Positions 23,512 through 31,233 of a stretch of DNA of 33,173 bases are shown piece after piece. A program made the position numbers and the translations under genes. The notes below the pieces were generated by a model that was not told the DNA's origin, ran no database searches, and saw nothing but the letters and a program-made list of their open reading frames with translations. Source of the DNA: Paracoccaceae bacterium (GTDB lineage Bacteria > Pseudomonadota > Alphaproteobacteria > Rhodobacterales > Rhodobacteraceae); assembly GCA_029862205.1 (NCBI GenBank), contig JAOTXT010000050.1:1-33173 (forward strand), in the 5' to 3' direction. The first letter of the stretch is position 1, and each line of letters opens with the position of its first letter.

Positions 23512-24939
23512 TCAGTTGGTCAGTTTCAGGTTGACGATTTCGTTGGCGATGTTCTGGAAAGCGGTGGTGATGTCGACGCCTTCGACCAGGTAGTGGGTCG
23601 TGAGCGAGGACGAGCAATCCTCCAGCGCCGCCTGGGCCGCCGCCTGGCCGGCCAGTTCGAAGCCGATCGTGTAGACGGTGGCGTTGAGGCCCAGCTTGGC
23701 CTTGTCGCAGATCTGCTTCAGCAGCACGTCGCCTTCGCCGGTCGCCGCATTGTCGATCACCCGGATCTTCGAACCGCTCGGCGGGTTGAAGTTGTTCCAC
23801 CAAGCCGGCGGCTGATCGTCGTAGTCGTCGTCGTTGATCTCGTGCAGCCGGGTGTTCTGTCCGTCGGACATGACCACGGTGATCTTGCGCACTCCAGTGT
23901 CGTTCCAGGCATTGGGCCAGCCGGCGAACTCGGCCGACAGATCGCCATTGGCGATCATCGCGTCGACCAGCGGGCGCGAGGATGTATCGAGCAGCGCCTG
24001 GCCCCATTTCATGCCCATATAAGTCGCGGTCCAGGTCTCAGGGTCCAGGGCGTCGATGGCGTCCTTCAGCGTCTGAGCATTGTCCGAATAGGGCGTGATC
24101 GCGTTGTTCGCGTTCGGGCAGCCGAAGTTGCCCGAGCCGACGTCCTCGCGGAAATGCTGACCCTGGACATAGGCGGTGACCGGATTCATGGGCATCGCGA
24201 CCGTGTTGAAATCGATGCTGTGGAAATCGATGCAGCTCGAATAGTCGTGCTGGCGGTCGATGTTGTAGAGGTCCGCCATGGCGCGCGGCATGTTGACCTG
24301 CTGCGAGAACGGCACGATCGAGATCAGCGTCTGGGCCTGGTTGTCGGCCGAGAGCACGGTATCGATGAAGTTCTTGGCGGCGATCTGAAGCTGCGAAAGC
24401 TTAGAGCCCGGCGCGGAGGTCGAATCCCAACCCATCGAGCCCGAGACGTCGAGCACCAGCGCGATCTCGAGCCGCGGCGCCGACTGGATGGCTCCCGACT
24501 GCACATTCACGTCCAATTGGTTGATGCCGACCATCCTCAGGAAGATCGTATTCAGCGGCCGCGAGGCGGTGGCCACTACCGCGCGGCCACCGGTCGTCTG
24601 GGTCACGCTGGCCACGAGGTCAACGGAATGGGACCGATCGACCCGCGAGGCCATGTAGTCCTGGATCACCTCAACCGCCTGCTCGTCGATCGTCAGCTGA
24701 CCGTTCGGATCGTAGAGCTGATTGCTGTTGGTGGCGGCCAGGATGCCGCGGTCGAGCGCGTTCTGCAGATCCGCCCGCGCCAGATCGTGGCGCTGATAGT
24801 CGACGGCCATGCCGCCCGCGACCATCAGTAGAATGAAAAAGACCAGAACGAAGAGGGTCATCCCGCCCCGTTCGTCGCGAAGAAAAGCCCGGGACGAAAT
24901 TCCGCCCGGACGCATTAGGTTAGAGAGACTAGTACGCAT
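23512..24939 (-). CDS. TadG-like pilus protein with von Willebrand factor A domain
   Basis: This 475-residue protein has a charged leader (RAFLRDERGG), a membrane helix at residues 28-46 and a Tad-type N-terminal domain (DLQNALDRGILAATN). A vWA domain follows from about residue 155, whose MIDAS motif is DVSGSMG at 164-170. VVMSDGQN later fits the second part of the metal site. TadG-like proteins sit in the envelope with Tad pili, and the vWA domain suggests metal-dependent adhesion. It is the first gene of a trio with two TadE-like genes. ATG 24939 is preferred over GTG 24948, and the ribosome site is weak. The AT-rich region upstream probably carries the promoter. Confidence 0.82.
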   Translation of the reverse strand: MRTSLSNLMRPGGISSRAFLRDERGGMTLFVLVFFILLMVAGGMAVDYQRHDLARADLQNALDRGILAATNSNQLYDPNGQLTIDEQAVEVIQDYMASRVDRSHSVDLVASVTQTTGGRAVVATASRPLNTIFLRMVGINQLDVNVQSGAIQSAPRLEIALVLDVSGSMGWDSTSAPGSKLSQLQIAAKNFIDTVLSADNQAQTLISIVPFSQQVNMPRAMADLYNIDRQHDYSSCIDFHSIDFNTVAMPMNPVTAYVQGQHFREDVGSGNFGCPNANNAITPYSDNAQTLKDAIDALDPETWTATYMGMKWGQALLDTSSRPLVDAMIANGDLSAEFAGWPNAWNDTGVRKITVVMSDGQNTRLHEINDDDYDDQPPAWWNNFNPPSGSKIRVIDNAATGEGDVLLKQICDKAKLGLNATVYTIGFELAGQAAAQAALEDCSSSLTTHYLVEGVDITTAFQNIANEIVNLKLTN

Positions 24940-24948
24940 TGAACCCAC

Positions 24949-25248
24949 CCACGCTACTCAACTTACATAAGCTCCCCCCTAGGTTGAATAAGCAGGAAAT
25001 ATGGGGATAAATCAACCGTAATATGAAAAGTTTTTTATTAAAATTATGTATATAGAGAGATAGAGTGAAGTCTTAAGTTAATAAATTATAATGAATATTT
25101 TGCTAATAGTTTCGGTTTGACACTCAATCTGGGCGGGTGCGCTTCTTTGGTCCCGCCATTACTCACTGCCATATTAGCGGCTGCGGCGCGCTGCTGGCGC
25201 ACCGTGCGAATCGAGGCACCGGGGCGGGACAGTCTAGGAAGGAAACGC
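24949..25248. other. Intergenic region with AT-rich block upstream of the pilin genes
   Basis: These 300 bp lie between the aroC stop and the TadG-like gene, both on the minus strand. 25005-25115 is very AT-rich for this genome, with T and A runs around 25030-25045 and TATATA at 25049-25054. Several -10-like sequences exist on the minus strand, including TTGATT then TTATTC with 18 bp spacing near 24987-25016, but none stands out. An inverted repeat GGCGGG...CCCGCC (25132-25137 and 25152-25157) follows aroC and may weakly terminate it. No coding frame is convincing. Confidence 0.5.
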
Positions 25249-26334
25249 TCACACAGCGCCGGTCTGGCCCCGTTGCAGCAAAAACTGGTCCAGCAGGACA
25301 CAGGCCACCATCGCCTCGCCCACGGGCACCGCGCGGATGCCAACGCAGGGGTCGTGGCGGCCCTTCGTGACGATCTCGGTCTCGTTGCCTGCCTTGTCCA
25401 CGGTCCGGCGCGGGGTCAGGATCGAGGAGGTCGGCTTGACCGCGAACCGCGCCACCACGTCCTGGCCGGTCGAGATGCCACCCAGGATCCCGCCCGCATG
25501 GTTCGACATGAAACGCGGGCCGTCATTGCCCATCCGCATCTCGTCGGCGTTCTCCGATCCGGTCAGTGCCGCTGCGGCGAAGCCGTCGCCGATCTCGACA
25601 CCCTTGACCGCGTTGATGCTCATCATCGCAGCCGCCAATTCGGTATCGAGCTTGCCGTAGACCGGCACGCCCAGGCCTGGTGGCACCCCCTTGGCCGTCA
25701 CCTCGATCACCGCACCGACCGAATTGCCGGACTTGCGTAGGTCGTCCAGATAGGCGGCCCAGTGTTCGGCGGCGGTTGCATCCGGGGTCCAGAATGGGTT
25801 CTGGTCGATCTGATCCCAATCCCAGTTGGCCCGGTCGATCGCGTGCGCGCCCATCTGCACCAGACACCCCGTGATCGTCAGACCGGGCACCAGATCTTTC
25901 AGGACCGCCCGCGCCACGCCCCCCGCCGCGACTCGCGCCGCAGTTTCGCGGGCCGAGGCGCGGCCTCCGCCCCGGTGGTCGCGGATGCCGTATTTGACCC
26001 AGTAGGTATAGTCCGCATGGCCCGGCCGGAATTTCTCGACGATGTCACCATAATCCTTCGATCGCTGATCGGTATTGCGGATCATCAGTTGGATCGGATG
26101 GCCTGTGGTCGTGCCTTCGAAGACGCCCGACAGGATTTCCACCTCGTCCGTCTCCTGGCGCTGGGTTGTGTAGCGGCTCTGCCCGGGCCTACGCCGGTCG
26201 AGCCAGTGCTGTAGCATTTCCGGCTCCAACCCCACGCCGGGCGGGCAGCCATCCACGACGGCGCCCAGGGCCGGCCCGTGGCTCTCGCCCCAGGTGGTGA
26301 CGCGGAACAGATGTCCGAAGCTGTTGAGCGGCAT
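25249..26334 (-). CDS. aroC: Chorismate synthase
   Basis: AroC converts 5-enolpyruvylshikimate-3-phosphate to chorismate, the last shikimate-pathway step, using reduced FMN. The 361-residue length is normal. The three signatures are present: [18 protein letters not shown] near the N-terminus, a [21 protein letters not shown] region around residue 125-145, and [17 protein letters not shown] near the C-terminus. The ATG at 26334 has GGAG 8 nt upstream. It follows the petABC terminator and so probably has its own promoter in the 26335-26388 interval. Confidence 0.97.
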   Translation of the reverse strand: MPLNSFGHLFRVTTWGESHGPALGAVVDGCPPGVGLEPEMLQHWLDRRRPGQSRYTTQRQETDEVEILSGVFEGTTTGHPIQLMIRNTDQRSKDYGDIVEKFRPGHADYTYWVKYGIRDHRGGGRASARETAARVAAGGVARAVLKDLVPGLTITGCLVQMGAHAIDRANWDWDQIDQNPFWTPDATAAEHWAAYLDDLRKSGNSVGAVIEVTAKGVPPGLGVPVYGKLDTELAAAMMSINAVKGVEIGDGFAAAALTGSENADEMRMGNDGPRFMSNHAGGILGGISTGQDVVARFAVKPTSSILTPRRTVDKAGNETEIVTKGRHDPCVGIRAVPVGEAMVACVLLDQFLLQRGQTGAV

Positions 26335-26388
26335 GAACGGTCTCCGGGCGCGCGAGCGGCCTGGCCATGCGGATAGCTCATTTCCCGG

Positions 26389-26422
26389 AAAAGCAAAACC
26401 CCCGCCCGGTAATGGGCGGGGG
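26389..26422 (-). terminator. Intrinsic terminator of the petABC operon
   Basis: On the minus strand a 9-bp perfect stem (CCCCCGCCC with GGGCGGGGG, at 26414-26422 and 26399-26407) with a 6-nt loop is followed by TTTTGCTTTT. It lies 26 bp after the cytochrome c1 stop and is a textbook rho-independent terminator. Confidence 0.92.
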
Positions 26423-26448
26423 CTTCATTCGGTCCGGCTGGAATCCAG

Positions 26449-27291
26449 TCACTCCTTGCGCTTTACCTTGGCCCACAGAGCCTTGTTGGTGAAGTAGAGC
26501 AGCACGGTCAGGCCCGCCAGCCAGACGATGTTGCGGAAGCCCGATTGCTTGCGCTCGGTCATCTTCGGCTCGGCAGCCCACATCAGGAAGGCCGAGACGT
26601 CCTCGGACATCTGCTCGACGCTTGCCTCGGGCGCCTTCGCCCCGCTTTGCCCCTCTTCGCCGCCATGCATGGCATACTCGACCAGACCCTCGTCCAACGG
26701 CGGTGCCATCGAAATCTTACCGCCTGCGAAAGCCGTGTTCTCATAGAGAATGGCGCCAGCCTCTTCGACCTCCTCGCCGGTGTAACCCGTCAGGAGCGAG
26801 TATATGTACTCCGCTCCTCCGATTCCGTTGATCAGCTGGTTGATCCCCAAACCGTAGGGCCCGTGGAACCCAGCCCGCGCCTTGGCCATCAGGCTGAGAT
26901 CCGGTGCGCCCGCCCCGGTATTCGCCGGGAAATTGTCGAAGGGCTTGCCGGGCCGCGTGTCGCCTGGCTCGCCTTCCTCATCTGCCACTTCGTAGAGCGC
27001 GGCAATCGCCTTGACCTGCTCCTCCGGGAAGGCGGGTCCGGTTTCGGAGCCGAGTTCGCGGAACGACAGATACCTGAGGCCGTGGCAGGCCGAGCAAACC
27101 TCATGGAAGACCTGGAAGCCGCGTTGCAGCTGGAACCGGTCGAACTTTCCGAACGGGCCTTCATAGCTGAACGAAACGTCCTCGATGTGCTGCTCGGTCT
27201 CGGCCGCGGTCGCCATGCCCGAGAGCATGCCGCCCATAGCCGTCATTGCGGTCGCCGCAACCAGGGCGGGGATGATACGGGTCTTGATCAT
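26449..27291 (-). CDS. petC: Cytochrome c1 of the cytochrome bc1 complex
   Basis: This 280-residue membrane-anchored haem protein passes electrons from the Rieske centre to cytochrome c. A signal peptide covers about residues 1-30 (ending ATAA). The haem-attachment site is CSACH (Cys66, Cys69, His70), followed by [10 protein letters not shown]. The C-terminal anchor helix is [20 protein letters not shown]. It has the larger alphaproteobacterial-type c1 domain, with the [16 protein letters not shown] region after the probable Met ligand. ATG 27291 has GAGGAGAG upstream, and the open frame to 27579 overlaps petB and is a shadow. It is the last gene of petABC. Confidence 0.96.
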   Translation of the reverse strand: MIKTRIIPALVAATAMTAMGGMLSGMATAAETEQHIEDVSFSYEGPFGKFDRFQLQRGFQVFHEVCSACHGLRYLSFRELGSETGPAFPEEQVKAIAALYEVADEEGEPGDTRPGKPFDNFPANTGAGAPDLSLMAKARAGFHGPYGLGINQLINGIGGAEYIYSLLTGYTGEEVEEAGAILYENTAFAGGKISMAPPLDEGLVEYAMHGGEEGQSGAKAPEASVEQMSEDVSAFLMWAAEPKMTERKQSGFRNIVWLAGLTVLLYFTNKALWAKVKRKE

Positions 27292-27314
27292 CGTCACTCT
27301 CCTCGCCTCTGCGG

Positions 27315-28646
27315 TCATTCGGCCGGGGTCGCGGCGGCGTTTGCCGCAACCGCTTCCTTCGGCGGGTAATGGGCATCGAAATCCGCCTCGATGGTCTCGG
27401 GCAGTGGCGCCGGCTTCTCGACCAGGCCCAGGATCGGCAGGATCACCACGAAGTAGGCAAGCCAGTAGATCGTGCCGACGAGCGAGATGATCGAGTAGGG
27501 CGGTTCGGCGGGCTGGGCGCCGCACCACGTCAGCACGAAGAAATCCAGCACCAAAAGCCAGAACCAGCCGCGGAACCACTTCGAGCGATAGCGGCCCGAG
27601 CGCACCCGGCTGGTATCGAGCCAGGGGACCAGCGCCAGGACCACGATCGAGCCGAACATGGCCAGGACGCCACCCAGCTTGGCGTCGAAGGGCAGGATCA
27701 TCATCAGCCAGAGGTCATCGGTGATCGAGCGCAGGATCGCGTAGAACGGCAGGAAATACCATTCCGGCACGATATGCGCGGGCGTCACCAGAGGGTTCGC
27801 CTCTTTGTAGTTATCCGGGTGGCCCAGATAGTCGGGCATGAACCAGACAAAGGCGGCGAAGATCGTCAGGATCAGGCTCAGCGCATAGAGGTCCTTGACC
27901 ACGTAGTAGGGCCAGAAGGGAACCGTGTCCTTCTTTACGACCTCTATCGAGTCGCGTCGCACCTCGACCCCAGTCGGGTTCGAGTTGCCGGTGGTATGGA
28001 AGGCCCAGATATGCACCGCCACGAGCGCAGCGATGACGAAGGGCAAGAGGTAGTGCAGCGAGAAGAAGCGCTGCAGGGTGGGGTTGTCCACCGCGAAGCC
28101 GCCCCACAGCCACTCGACGATCGGATCTCCGATCAGCGGAATGGCCGAGAAAAGGTTGGTGATCACCGTGGCGCCCCAGAACGACATCTGGCCCCAGGGC
28201 AGCACATAGCCCATGAACGCGGTCGCCATCATCGCCAGGTAGATCAGGATGCCGATGATCCAGGTGATCTCGCGCGGCGCTTTGTAGGAGCCATAGTACA
28301 GCCCACGGAAGATATGGGCATAGACCGCCACGAAGAACAGCGAGCCGCCATTTGCGTGCAGGTCGTGCAACAACCCGCCTCCCACTACATTGCGGTCGAT
28401 ATGTTGGATCGAGGCGAAGGCGTCGGCGACCGTCGGTGTGTAGTGCATGACCAGCACGATACCGGTGGCGATTTGCAGCACTAGGCAGAAGGTCAGGACG
28501 ATGCCCCAGATCCACATCCAATTGAGGTTCTTGGGCGTCGGGATCATCAAGGTCGTATACATCATCCCCACGATCGGCAACCGGCTGTGCAGCCAGCGCT
28601 CGATGCCGGTCTTCGGGGTGTAATGCTCGTGCGGAATGCCGCTCAT
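27315..28646 (-). CDS. petB: Cytochrome b of the cytochrome bc1 complex
   Basis: This 443-residue integral membrane subunit holds both b haems and the quinol/quinone sites. The four haem-ligand histidines are His97, His111, His198 and His212. The Qo-site PEWY motif is present ([17 protein letters not shown]). It is full-length (not split as in plastid-type b6/subunit IV) with eight or so membrane helices and a C-terminal Ala/Pro-rich extension ([21 protein letters not shown]). It begins 11 bp after the petA stop behind a GAGGGAGAGA ribosome site. Confidence 0.97.
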   Translation of the reverse strand: MSGIPHEHYTPKTGIERWLHSRLPIVGMMYTTLMIPTPKNLNWMWIWGIVLTFCLVLQIATGIVLVMHYTPTVADAFASIQHIDRNVVGGGLLHDLHANGGSLFFVAVYAHIFRGLYYGSYKAPREITWIIGILIYLAMMATAFMGYVLPWGQMSFWGATVITNLFSAIPLIGDPIVEWLWGGFAVDNPTLQRFFSLHYLLPFVIAALVAVHIWAFHTTGNSNPTGVEVRRDSIEVVKKDTVPFWPYYVVKDLYALSLILTIFAAFVWFMPDYLGHPDNYKEANPLVTPAHIVPEWYFLPFYAILRSITDDLWLMMILPFDAKLGGVLAMFGSIVVLALVPWLDTSRVRSGRYRSKWFRGWFWLLVLDFFVLTWCGAQPAEPPYSIISLVGTIYWLAYFVVILPILGLVEKPAPLPETIEADFDAHYPPKEAVAANAAATPAE

Positions 28647-28657
28647 CTCTCTCTCCC

Positions 28658-29233
28658 TCAGCCCAGCTTGATGACAGTGTCAGAGACAAATTGAGCCTGC
28701 GGGATCAGCAGGTTCTCGGGCGCCGGCCCTTTTCGGATGCGCCCCGACGTGTCGTAGTGCGAGCCGTGGCATGGGCAGAACCAGCCGCCGAATTCGCCGG
28801 CGCCGTTGCCCAGCGGCACGCAGCCCAGGTGGGTGCAGACGCCGATCATCACCAGCCACTCACCGCTTTCGTCCATGGCTCGGTTTTCGTCGGCCGCGTC
28901 GGCCGCGTCCGGAATATTCGCGTTGCGGGCCAGTTCGTCCGGCAGCTCGGCCAGGTCGGTCGTGCGCGCGGCCGAAATCTCTTCCTCGGTCCGGCGGCGG
29001 ATGAAGACCGGCTTGCCGCGCCACTTGACCGTGAGCTGCGTGCCCGGCGCGACACCGCCGATATCCACTTCGATCGCGGCCAAGGCCAGAACGTCCGCCG
29101 AGGGGTTCATCTGATCGATCAGCGGCCAGATCGCGGCACCCGCGGTCACAGCGCCCGCGGCGGCGGTCGCACAATAGAGGAAGTCGCGCCTGGTGACGCC
29201 CTCGTGTTCCCCGTTTTCGTTCACCTGAGACAC
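28658..29233 (-). CDS. petA: Rieske iron-sulfur subunit of the cytochrome bc1 complex
   Basis: This 191-residue protein carries the 2Fe-2S cluster that takes electrons from quinol. A twin-arginine motif VTRRDFLY (residues 13-20) and one membrane helix (about 21-37) anchor it through the Tat route. Cluster ligands are in CTHLGC (Cys133, His135, with Cys138 in the disulfide) and CPCHGSHYD (Cys153, His156, with Cys155). Residues 96-122 carry an Asp/Ala-rich insert typical of alphaproteobacterial Rieske proteins. The start is GTG 29233 with GGGAGA about 7 nt upstream. It is the first gene of petABC. Confidence 0.97.
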   Translation of the reverse strand: MSQVNENGEHEGVTRRDFLYCATAAAGAVTAGAAIWPLIDQMNPSADVLALAAIEVDIGGVAPGTQLTVKWRGKPVFIRRRTEEEISAARTTDLAELPDELARNANIPDAADAADENRAMDESGEWLVMIGVCTHLGCVPLGNGAGEFGGWFCPCHGSHYDTSGRIRKGPAPENLLIPQAQFVSDTVIKLG

Positions 29234-29413
29234 GTCTGTCTCTCCCTTTCCCGAGCCCCCTCGAGGCCATCTCCGACGCGGGGGTCACGATCCCCGCATT
29301 TCGCAATGCTGCTATCTACCTATCCGCAGCTTGCGCTATGGTCCAGCGGACAACGCGCCGCAGATCACGGGCGTTCGGGACGTCCGCGTCGGCAATGGCA
29401 GCCGGAGGGCTTT

Positions 29414-29971
29414 TTGCAGAACCAGACGCCCGCGCGCAAGCACGATGATGCACCAATTGGGCTTGCCCTCTATCAGCCGGATATCGCGCTCAATGTGGGC
29501 GCCGTCCTGCGCCTTGGCGCCTGTCTGGGCGTGCCGGTCCATGTGATCGAGCCCTGTGGCTTTGCGTTCAGCCCCGCCGCCTGGCGGCGGAGCGCCATGG
29601 ATTACGCGGATCTGGCGCAGATTTGCCGCCATGATTCGTGGGACGCCTTTCTGGCGGAGCGCCCCGATGGGCGGCTGGTGGCGCTGACAACCGAGGGCGC
29701 CGACAGTCTGTGGGACTTCGCCTTCGCCCCGGGCGACACGCTGCTGATCGGGCGCGAAAGCGCGGGCTTGCCCGACGCGGTGCACCGGGAAGCCGATGCC
29801 CGGGTCGTGATCCCCATGCAGCCAGGCGCCCGGTCGCTCAACATGGCCATGGCCGCCGCGATCGCTGTGGCCGAGGCTGGGCGGCAGATCGCCGCCTCAG
29901 CAGCGGCGGGCCAGGACGATGCGGTTGGTGTTCACCCCGGCGGCGTTGTTGGCGACGCCCCAACAGTTTGA
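29414..29971 (+). CDS. trmL: tRNA (cytidine/uridine-34 2'-O)-methyltransferase, SPOUT family
   Basis: This 185-residue cytoplasmic enzyme is predicted to methylate the wobble ribose of tRNA-Leu species using S-adenosylmethionine. The three SPOUT motifs are clear: NVGAVLRLGACLG, LLIGRESAGLP and IPMQPGARSLNMAMAAAIAVAEA, which form the trefoil knot. No ATG is in frame at the right place. TTG 29414 is preceded by GGAGGG at 29404-29409, so I chose it. The protein is about 25-30 residues longer than Escherichia coli TrmL, mostly in a C-terminal Ala/Gly/Val tail that overlaps the convergent methyltransferase gene by 75 bp. It diverges from petA across a 180-bp spacer. Confidence 0.87.
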   Translation: MQNQTPARKHDDAPIGLALYQPDIALNVGAVLRLGACLGVPVHVIEPCGFAFSPAAWRRSAMDYADLAQICRHDSWDAFLAERPDGRLVALTTEGADSLWDFAFAPGDTLLIGRESAGLPDAVHREADARVVIPMQPGARSLNMAMAAAIAVAEAGRQIAASAAAGQDDAVGVHPGGVVGDAPTV

Positions 29972-31102
29972 TGTCTTTGTGAAATCCTGGGCGTTGATCA
30001 GCACACCCAGAATCTCGAACGGCAACCCCGCGATTGCATCACGCACGGCTCTCTCGAGCATGATTTCGCCTTTTCGCACCTCACCGACCTCGAAGGCCAC
30101 ATGGCCGCCCGGCCGCACCACCCGCGCCAGTTCCGCGAAGACCCTGGCAGTGAACGACGTCCAGTCAGAGACAGAGCGATGGATCGCGATCGGCACGCGG
30201 CCTGGGTCGATCCCGGCGAACCAGCAGCGCAGCCAATTGTCCTGTGCGTAGTCGACGATATCCAGGAATGGCGGCGAGGTGACCACCAGGTCGACTGAGG
30301 CATCCGAGATGTGCGGCGTTGCCTCGGCAGGTGCAGTCCAAAGTTTGGCATCCGCCGCATCGGGTAGATGGCGCGCCAGCAGTCGTTTGCTCTTGCGCGC
30401 GATCAGGGCAAAAATGTCGCGCTCAGGCGGCGTTTGCTCTCGGCGCGCGTTGATCCGGTGCTGCGCTTTGGCCGAAACCGCCTGATTCGGCGGCATCGTG
30501 TAGACCGAGAAGAACCCCGGCGAATGCCCGGTCAGCCGGTTTAGCGCGATCATGCGGATCCAGTCATCGACAGAATCGAGCGGTTCGCCGAGGCCAAGGC
30601 AGGCCTGTAGCCCCTTGATCTCGGCCAAGGTCCTCGGGTGGAAGAAGGCGCGCAGATCGTCGTCCAAGGGATCGGGCGCGCCGACGGACCCGGTTGCAGC
30701 AATCTCATCCAAACGCGCGACAATTGAAGACATCCCGACCGGGCGGAGCCGGGGCCGGGCTAGCATCACGCTCAGCGGATTGACGTCGGTGCCGAGCGCC
30801 CGGCGGCCCATCATCGCGGCCTGAATCGGTGTCGTGCCGCGGCCCATGAAGGGGTCGTGAACCGTGTCGCCGGGCCGGGTCAGCCGGTCGATAAAGAAGG
30901 CTGGCAGCTCGGCCTTGAAGCAGGCCCGGTAGCTAATTTCGTGGATACGCCCGCCCTGGCGCTGTTTCGCGGTCCAGAACTCGTTGACGAAATAGGTAAG
31001 CCCATCTTCTTCGAAGATACGGGTTGGGGTGCCAAAGTTATCGAAGCCTGCCACCGAGGTCAGGAAGGCGTCTTCGGATCGGGTCTTCGCCGGGACATTC
31101 AT
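29897..31102 (-). CDS. DNA methyltransferase (N4/N6-adenine/cytosine type) with motif I before motif IV
   Basis: This 401-residue protein is predicted to methylate an exocyclic amino group in DNA using S-adenosylmethionine. SAM-binding motif I DPFMGRGTT is at residues 83-91, and the catalytic motif IV TSPPF is at 275-279. About 180 residues between them, containing basic helices, probably recognise the target. DPFxGxGTT is usually found at the C-terminal end of beta-class enzymes, so the order here is permuted. A C-terminal VVRPGGHVAFEVGE strand completes the fold. No restriction endonuclease is adjacent, so it looks orphan. The start has only a weak ribosome site. Its tail overlaps trmL by 75 bp. 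Confidence 0.85.
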   Translation of the reverse strand: MNVPAKTRSEDAFLTSVAGFDNFGTPTRIFEEDGLTYFVNEFWTAKQRQGGRIHEISYRACFKAELPAFFIDRLTRPGDTVHDPFMGRGTTPIQAAMMGRRALGTDVNPLSVMLARPRLRPVGMSSIVARLDEIAATGSVGAPDPLDDDLRAFFHPRTLAEIKGLQACLGLGEPLDSVDDWIRMIALNRLTGHSPGFFSVYTMPPNQAVSAKAQHRINARREQTPPERDIFALIARKSKRLLARHLPDAADAKLWTAPAEATPHISDASVDLVVTSPPFLDIVDYAQDNWLRCWFAGIDPGRVPIAIHRSVSDWTSFTARVFAELARVVRPGGHVAFEVGEVRKGEIMLERAVRDAIAGLPFEILGVLINAQDFTKTSNCWGVANNAAGVNTNRIVLARRC

Positions 31103-31147
31103 TGCGGTGCCAGGATGCCCGTGGCGGGGACAAAGGCAAAGCCCATT

Positions 31148-31217
31148 GTCCCGGCGTTGAGCCGGGACCTCGATGAACAGTGCGCTACCAAGCGAGGCCC
31201 CGGGTCAAGCCCGGGGC
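31148..31217. repeat. Inverted pair of REP-like hairpin elements (REPIN-like)
   Basis: Two 24-bp elements face each other: 31148-31171 (minus strand) and 31194-31217 (plus strand), 22 bp apart. Each reads GAGG followed by an 8-bp hairpin (sharing the first G as stem base) with a loop of type TCAAC or TCAAG. They agree at 19 of 24 positions, and four of the five differences are two compensatory base-pair changes. They lie between the ABC exporter stop and the methyltransferase start. Confidence 0.7.
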
Positions 31218-31233
31218 ACCGGGCCTCGCGCCC

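Noticed and set aside
29278-29297. GCGGGG...CCCCGC hairpin in the petA leader as a regulatory element
   Set aside because: The stem is only 6 bp with an 8-nt loop. Such short G/C repeats are expected by chance at this base composition.
28691-29413. Long N-terminal extension of trmL reading through petA antisense
   Set aside because: The SPOUT homology begins after TTG 29414, which has a good ribosome site. The upstream part is only the complement of petA.
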